Shown here one piece after another: positions 58,019 through 64,000 of a stretch of DNA of 64,000 bases (within the stretch, counting starts at the first letter, position 1; each line of letters opens with the position of its first letter). This DNA is from Stratiolaelaps scimitus (lineage: Eukaryota > Arthropoda > Arachnida > Mesostigmata > Laelapidae). The position numbers and the translations under genes are program-made. Below the pieces are notes generated by a model. That model was not told the DNA's origin. It saw only the letters and a program-made list of their open reading frames with translations, and ran no database searches. The DNA is taken from positions 7,624,001 through 7,688,000 of the forward strand of contig JABWDB010000001.1 in NCBI GenBank assembly GCA_019614645.1, written 5' to 3'.

Positions 58019-58685
58019 TCAATTCCCCTTCAATGATTTGTAACGATTAAATTCCACTTTCCAGTTATAGGCGTAGAATAGGTTCTCGTGTAAGCTTTGA
58101 TAACGTTTTTCCACGCGTCCTTGGACTCGGTCAACGCTAGCAATGTCACCTGTATATCGCAAAGAGTTCAGCCCAACCCTGCGATATCATCTGTTCACTA
58201 ATTCGAACCTTTTTCTGAATGAATACTAACCTGTAGATAAAATTCATTAAGAAAGCCATCATTTATTGACTATGAAATGGTCTCAATACAGAGTCACTCG
58301 AAAACTATTCTATCCTGATTAAACATGACTTATACTGCTCGTTTTACTGAAATTAGACTGATAAGGCCGATAGGTACAGGATGTATCTTCGGTTATTTTT
58401 AACGCAATTCTCAGTGTGATGCGAGTCAAAAACGAATTGACGCTCGAAATTGTTCAACTCTTCCTTTAGATCTGATAAAAATATGCATGTCTCGAAGATC
58501 GTCGTCAAACAGCGTGACTAACAAACCATTTTCATTGAGTGTTCGCTATCAGAGGCAGTATAGAGTGGCTTTCTGCGGTTAAGCTCTCGACTGGGCTCAA
58601 GCATAGCATTTTGGGCGACCCCCTTGATCGTTGCCACCGTTGCTGCGGCTGTGTGTACGTCGCCGTGTGATCTCACGGCGGAAAT
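58019..58685 (-). CDS. candidate split gene, three joined segments, product not recognised
   Basis: Segment 1 (58685-58523) is open and reads ...KGVAQNAMLEPSRELNRR to a donor GTTAGT at 58522. The 51-base intron ends TTTTTATCAG. Segment 2 (58471-58378) continues in frame with YLKEELNNFERQFVFD and reaches a GTACCT donor. A 199-base intron ends GATATCGCAG. Segment 3 (58178-58019) continues in frame with VGLNSLRYTGDIASVDR and EKRYQSLHENLFYAYNWK to a TGA stop. All three phases agree, giving about 138 codons of a C-terminal region that is charged and partly coiled-coil-like. Alternatively, an ATG at 58262 (MMAFLMNFIY) splices through GTTAGT at 58230 (52-base intron) into segment 3, giving a 63-residue protein. 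The true 5' end is not clear, and no family is recognised. Confidence 0.35.
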
Positions 58686-58746
58686 TCAAGGACAGGCATA
58701 ACGAGGCCAACAGCACTTCATGCCAGCGGCTGATCCGCAGATCCAC
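58677..58746 (-). CDS. possible upstream exon of the same gene
   Basis: This starts after TTTGACAG at 58747 and is open as VDLRISRWHEVLLASLCLSL, ending at a GTGAGA donor (58676). To join segment 1 of the downstream model in phase it would need an acceptor at 58643, leaving an intron of only 34 bases, which is shorter than expected. A strong pyrimidine-rich acceptor (TCTCTCTCCCTAG) lies a further 32 bases upstream, but the frame after it carries a stop. The exon call is therefore tentative. Confidence 0.15.
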
Positions 58747-59843
58747 CTGTCAAATGTGTACGTATCGATCGAGGCCCCGCTAGGGAGAGAGACAAGAGCA
58801 CGCGATGTGAACAGGACAAGACTCGGAAGAAACAATCTAATTAATAAAGCCGTATTTCATCCAGTCGCTAGCTAGCAAGCCGCTAATTTAGTAATAGTCG
58901 AGAGTATTAATGCTTCCTTCCCTTATGCCTGTAACGACCACCATATGTAGATATCATGTATTGATCGATAAGCCATCCATCGTATTCGTGTGTGTCCGTG
59001 CGTCACATAACTCATGATCTATGCAACGTGTCGGTGCAGGTAATTCAAATTACGTCAAACTCTGCAATCTTGTGAACTACAAGTGTTTAACTGCAATACG
59101 TATGATATCACAATATACTTACACTATTAGACATCGTATCAGTAGCCAAACTCCAAATAGTCATTTTGCGTTGAGTGTTTACGGATTGAATTTCACTCGG
59201 CACAGTTGGGACGACGGCCAGTTGTACCAATGAAACTCGGGAAACCCATTAACGGGCTGGTACGGAGTAGCTAATAACGTGTGTTGACTTTCGAAACCGC
59301 ATCGAGTTAAACAACTCGATTTATTTATTCGTTATCATGTCTCGTCACACTTTGACACCCTCTTCGAATTGGCGTATTGTAGATTTTCATAGAGGTACGC
59401 ACGCGTTCATAGTAGCCGACGAGTTAAATATTTCCGCTGGGCCTGTTTGCGAACTTGCCAACTTGGCAGCAAAACTTTGTTCGTCCTTGAGATGTCATTT
59501 CGTACGATAATCAACGGATCGGCCTGCTTGGTAGGACGTCTCGATTCGCAGCGGCATCGGCCTACTTTTGCGTCATGCATCATCGACGGTTGAATCAACG
59601 AACGAACGCACGTTGGGTAACACAGCTGTTTGGGTGTCTCGGCAATGGAGCCTCTCTGATTGAGGCCTGTCTCCTGGTTCTGGAAGCTCGGAAGAACAGA
59701 CGACATGGGGACGTCATAGGCTAGTCGCTAACTCATGGCGCGTTCTGCTCTCTGAGCTTATCTGATGCGCCGTCGGAGTTTGGCGGTGTAGACTTGCGAC
59801 AGAAGATGGCCTGTCACTGGAGCAAGTCTCAACGGTATCGCTA

Positions 59844-59865
59844 TGTTGTTGTTGTTGTTGCTGCT
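59844..59865. repeat. GTT/GCT triplet repeat
   Basis: Five GTT units followed by GCTGCT. Confidence 0.9.
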
Positions 59866-60236
59866 CGAGGCAGGTGGTTGCAGTCGTGTGCGTTCGTGAC
59901 GTGGAACGCGATTTTTTTGACGTGAGATACAACAGTCAACACTAAGAAGCGCCTTATGATCGAGTCGAACGATAGCTATCTTCGTATCACAAATGTATAG
60001 TGGAGTCCCCCTATAAAAAATAGACTTCACTAGTATCTCGCTCTCGTTGCTCGTCACAACAGCAAGTTTTAGGACATCGTGAAATAGTTACAAAGGATTT
60101 TAGCATCCGCAGCTTTTTGCAATGAAACCAGAGGCACTACACAGTAGCGTTCATAGAGCGGGAGTGGGATGTAGGGCCCGCATCCCGTAGCCAACGCGTA
60201 TCTCCTTCCCCTTGGGCACGCGAGAGCGAACGAGGA

Positions 60237-60341
60237 ATGGCTGCTGTGGAGATGGATGGCCTGAATGGGCCGGATGAAAATGGGACTGAATTGTGTACTG
60301 TACGCTTTAGGGCACAGCACCAATCAACCCTTAGCAAGTAG
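60237..60341 (+). CDS. short ATG frame with acidic N-terminus, unassigned
   Basis: A 34-codon plus-strand frame starts with ATG in a favourable context (G at -3, G at +4) and reads MAAVEMDGLNGPDENGTELC. A GTACGC donor-like step follows ACT in this frame. It could be a first coding exon. An ATG frame of 110 codons (MLKKLDPTTV...) lies on the opposite strand over 60469-60137, and at most one of the two is likely to be real. Confidence 0.12.
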   Translation: MAAVEMDGLNGPDENGTELCTVRFRAQHQSTLSK

Positions 60342-60602
60342 CCGTAATCACGCAACGTAGCAAACAGAAGGCGTTCGGGAGCGACTGGCCAGCGCCCGAT
60401 TTTACGCCCGACCGGCTCCGCGGGCGAGACGGAGGGAACCACGGTGGTGGGGTCCAATTTCTTCAGCATCGGCCTCTATACGCCCCCGTCTCGGACAAAC
60501 TCGCTATTTCAGCGTGGGTGGTTCAATCTCAGTGATCGAGCGCGCACGGGGACGCCAGTGAATTGCATAATGGGAAAAGACGAAAAACGAAACTCATGAA
60601 CG

Positions 60603-60604
<2 letters not shown>

Positions 60605-60633
<29 letters not shown>
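60605..60633. repeat. CTG triplet repeat
   Basis: About nine triplets with one CTA interruption. Confidence 0.9.
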
Positions 60634-63061
60634 TGTTCGTCTCAGACGTTCAATACGTTGAAGATCAAGCAAGGCGTCACCATCGGCATCCGTATCACCA
60701 TCAGAATAATTTTTGCTTTAAAAGGCTTCTATCAAATACACCAACTGTGTGATACTTAACTTCTGTTGCAACTTACGACCTTCATAGTCTTAATGTGGGG
60801 ATCGTGGTGGTAGGAAAAGTTTCGCCGAATTGGGTCTTACGGCACAGTCTTATTAGGCAGCGGCTAAATCCTAATCTGCATGTTCATCTGAAATCTTCGC
60901 GAGGAGTAGCTCAATGTGGCTGTTGACGCTTACAACTCGTTCCAGCTCGTTGTTTTCCAATGGAAGTTCGAGATAGACAACTTCACCGTAGATTAGTATA
61001 ATAAATATATAGATTATACAAATAAACGATATGTAGCATCACCACCAACATAGCTAGACCTCTAAATATCTTCCAGCAAACCATCTCTCGGCTAAGCATC
61101 AATGATGGCGGGGAAATTTTTGAACTGACACAGTATACAGTTCTTGGTCTCCGCTCTGTTCTACTCACTGCGACGCCATCTGGACACAGTTATATCCTTT
61201 GCTCGTTGGTTTGTCAAGCTTCTCTTGTTTGCTCATTGGTATGCTACCATCGCCAGGGTCAGCTAGTGAAGCTAGCGTTGTCGGCAGTACATGATGGGCT
61301 GATTTAAAAGGAGCCCATCGTGCCTCGGTGGCACCTTCTTCCTACAGGCGGGCGCGTGAACGGGAAAAGTTTGTGATAGCAATTCTTTTCCATCTTAGAT
61401 AAATCCAAGTCACAACAGACAGAGAAATCTGGACGTCACCCACTAAACCGGCTATCTCTCTTCTTTCCTCGTTTCAGGTGAGTGTCGCACGTTTCTGAGC
61501 GGTCGATCCCTTCCGTATTTCCGCTGTCCAAGGGGTCAATTCTGACATTGACATCGTGGGAGAGACATTGTGTGAGAAATAGGGACTCTCCACGCGGGGA
61601 TTCAAGCTGCGGAACGAGGGACCTGCGTCAACTTGCTGATAGCGGTGGTCGCTTACACATTGGATTACTGAAACGAATGTAATGATGGCGCAATTAGCAA
61701 GACAATGTGCTACTGCTGCGTCGAAAGTAGGCAAATGAACTAATTCATGTGAATTTCTAAAGTTTTGCTTCCGGCTTGAATTACCTTGGAACCTGCAGCG
61801 TGTCGATGATATCGAAAACGCGCTGGTGGTAGAATGGTAGCTTATTCCTGTTGTGACAAGGCATCACCGGCATTACCCCTTCTGATGTCGAGCGAAGGAG
61901 CCAGGCCTCCTCATGTTGAAGCGCCTTGTCGGCTCACATGGTCTAGAATCTGGGATATCGCAGAAATATCGAGAAACGTACGGGCGTATCACTGCTGTCA
62001 AGAAGAAAACTGTGCTTACAGTTAGTTTATTTAGTTGTCAGTTATGCAGCCCTCTTTTGGGGATCAGGCTTTCGACGAGCTGTGAGTTCGCTCTGGACAA
62101 CTGTAGCTTGACTTGTTTCGCGCTAAGAAAAGCTCACCTTATCTTGACCAACGTGACATGGACTTGTGGACCTTCGACTTTTCCGATATATCGACGCACT
62201 CACGTACTATTAGTGCGAACCCGCCTTAGATGCAATGACTATGATGGAATGTATTAAACTATTATGACGTACACTATCCATTGTGCACTGAGCAATGTGT
62301 ATTGCTCTCATTCGGAGGCTTATTCGAAAACTAAACGCAATATGCGTTCAACCCACAGAAGTGAGCGAATTTCCTGTCAAATTTTAATAGCTTGAATATT
62401 TTTCGATTTGTTAGATCGCATTCATCCCAGTCACCTATCTATGTTCTTGTATGCCTTGTACCGGTCTCCGAATGAGCGTACGTCGGTTCGTTCAAAATAA
62501 TGGACATAATCTGTGAGTGGTATCCCGTATCCCGACTGAACAAGAATTGAATGTAGTAAGTGTCTAGGACAACCTGAGGGGTTTAGGGTGGCGGGGGTCG
62601 ACGGTCGGATAAACGAAAGTAAGAGAATGAGAGCGGCAGGGGCCCGTCTGGGCTCTAGGTAGAAGCACACGAATGAGGATTGTCGTTTCATGAAGCGTAA
62701 CATGGAAAAAGACTCGCACCGCGTCCCAGCTTCCACCGTTTTATCTCGACCATTTCATATCTCTCAGTTGCTCCCTCCCAGCAGAAGGTCTCGCTTGCCC
62801 TGAGAAGGTCTCGCTGGGTCCGATAGGGTGGCGAGGTTTCCAGAGGGCGGCATAGGACGCCGGCGTCGGCCACGACGCCACGCCACGATACCGATAACGA
62901 TAAATGGCGAGGTGGCCGGTGACAAACGGCGAACCGCTGCCGAGGCCGATCTCGGCCAGTAGTTGCGCTAGCGATTGCTATCGCCGACGAGGCATATGAA
63001 GAGACGACGCCGGCGTCCGCCCTGATGCCCACTGCTCGGCTTGCTCGCTCACTAACAGCAC
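60634..63061. other. AT-leaning noncoding stretch, GC-rich from 62.5 kb
   Basis: A pyrimidine-rich sequence ending TTTCAG near 61476 resembles an acceptor and is followed immediately by GTGAGTGTC. No codon-like exon can be defended. From about 62.5 kb the composition becomes GC-rich. Confidence 0.4.
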
Positions 63062-63100
63062 TGCAGCAGCAGCAGCAGCAGCAGCAGTAACAGCAGCAGC
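63062..63100. repeat. CAG triplet repeat in two blocks
   Basis: Eight CAG units, TAA, then three more CAG units. The minus strand reads as CTG/TGC, which in one frame gives poly-Cys, a hallmark of noncoding translation. Confidence 0.9.
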
Positions 63101-64000
63101 ATCTGAGACCTGGCTTAGCCGGTCTGTGGGGCACTCCCTCCCTTCTCCCCACCGGCCACCGGCTCTCCGGCTTCTACCACCAGCGCAACAGCGAATGCAA
63201 CGGACCAGCCACCAAAGCACGCCAAAGCGACGAACGAGATATCGATAGTGACGAAGCACTGCTAATGGGTTGCCGGTTGCTTGAGTTGCTTTCTGCTCGG
63301 CCACGAGGACGTCGATGATGGAGCACGGCTGACCATGGCCGTATACCACGTACCGCATCGCAGATTGAGTATCAACATGGCCCGAAAACCGCCACCGGGG
63401 GCACGGCTTTCTTTCTATTGAGTACTAAACTTTGCTCTCCTCGTTCCGGACGATCCTTCCGCCCCAACATTCCACTACGAGGCAACATTCTCTCCTGATG
63501 CTGCTGCTGCTGGTGCTCGAGTGACTGCTACACTCAAGTCTGTTGGATGCTCTTCTATCTGCTGTGCCCGGCCTAGGGCGGTTCTAGTGCCTCGGACGCG
63601 CCAACGATTAACTACCGAAACTGGCGGCTCGCTAGCCGACCTCTACGCTTGCCTGTTTGCAGGCTCTGCTTGGTCTGATCCGCGAATCCGTCTTGAATAA
63701 ATCTATCTTCTCACCCTCCCCTGGTGGTGCTGCTGCTGCGGCTATGTATCGCACCGCTACGCGCGTCAGAGCACACTACTAGTTTGGCCGCGAGCAACTT
63801 CACCAAAGATCACCAATAGCCGCGGTGATGGCAGCAGAAGCAGTAGTCGCAGTACGAGTGAGTTCTTGCATACACACTTTAGCCTCTTCGTCAACCACGG
63901 CGCTGCTTGCATGCGTATGAAGCCACGGGCTGGCTGACCGGGCGGCCGTTGGTCCTGGTGCCGCCTCAGCAGTAGCAGCAGCAGCATCACTAGGGCCTGC
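63101..64000. other. GC-rich end of window
   Basis: GC-rich with short CTG/CAG runs near 63499, 63729 and 63971. No exon or RNA gene is recognised before the window ends. Confidence 0.4.

Larger units (their letters stand above)
58747..60604. other. AT-leaning noncoding stretch
   Basis: Contains a consensus donor on the minus strand (GTAAGTATA near 59127) preceded by an open segment (VPTVPSEIQSVN...), but no clear acceptor. A plus-strand ATG frame of 70 codons at 59021-59233 is unrecognised. GTT triplets lie at 59844-59862. Opposing short frames at 60137-60469 are discussed separately. Confidence 0.4.

Noticed and set aside
62688..63152. Frame with a run of cysteines resembling a cysteine-rich peptide or toxin
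   Set aside because: The cysteines come from the CAG repeat read on the opposite strand (TGC codons). The pattern is homopolymeric with no spacing typical of a disulfide-rich family.
1..64000. Bacterial or phage origin with operons, ribosome-binding sites or a CRISPR array
   Set aside because: There is no dense array of long codirectional open frames, no regularly spaced repeat-spacer array, and abundant eukaryote-type microsatellites. The sequence does not fit a prokaryote or phage.

Overview
This window looks like nuclear DNA from a eukaryote, most likely an invertebrate and possibly an arthropod. I infer this from the lack of any dense run of long open frames on either strand and the abundance of microsatellites (TA, CA/TG, GA/CT, CAG/CTG, CAA, AAT). 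A decayed mariner-type transposase and a few candidate split genes with introns of about 50 bases point the same way. I recognise no complete, named gene, and no rRNA, convincing tRNA, CRISPR array or bacterial operon. The species cannot be fixed from the sequence.

Layout: roughly 1-5 kb is AT-leaning and noncoding, with two large TA tracts. Roughly 5.1-6.9 kb is a GC-rich block that could hold a promoter or first exon. Roughly 7-12.8 kb is AT-rich and contains a tRNA-SINE-like relic and a perfect inverted repeat. Roughly 13-31.5 kb is mainly GC-rich, with CAG/CTG and GA/CT tracts, a strong G-quadruplex candidate and a 24-bp minisatellite. Within it, 15.4-17.4 kb is an AT-richer island carrying the mariner remnant. 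Roughly 31.5-50 kb alternates between AT- and GC-leaning stretches and holds several unassigned open frames. Roughly 50-52 kb is AT-rich, 52.2-56.5 kb is GC-rich with Q-, L- and AAT-type simple sequence, 56.7-62.5 kb is AT-leaning, and 62.5-64 kb is GC-rich again.

The best evidence for a real host gene is on the minus strand at about 58.0-58.7 kb. Three open segments there join in frame across two canonical GT-AG introns of 51 and 199 bases. A separate codon-like segment lies at 57.4-57.6 kb. I do not recognise the product of either. The other coding entries are open frames or splice-bounded segments supported only by openness, a start codon or splice consensus, and they carry low confidence. 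Most of the window probably consists of introns, untranslated sequence and intergenic regulatory DNA. I did not find a convincing new biological system. The most distinctive non-gene signals are a 15-bp perfect inverted repeat, a very compact G-quadruplex candidate, and oppositely oriented GA and CT tracts.
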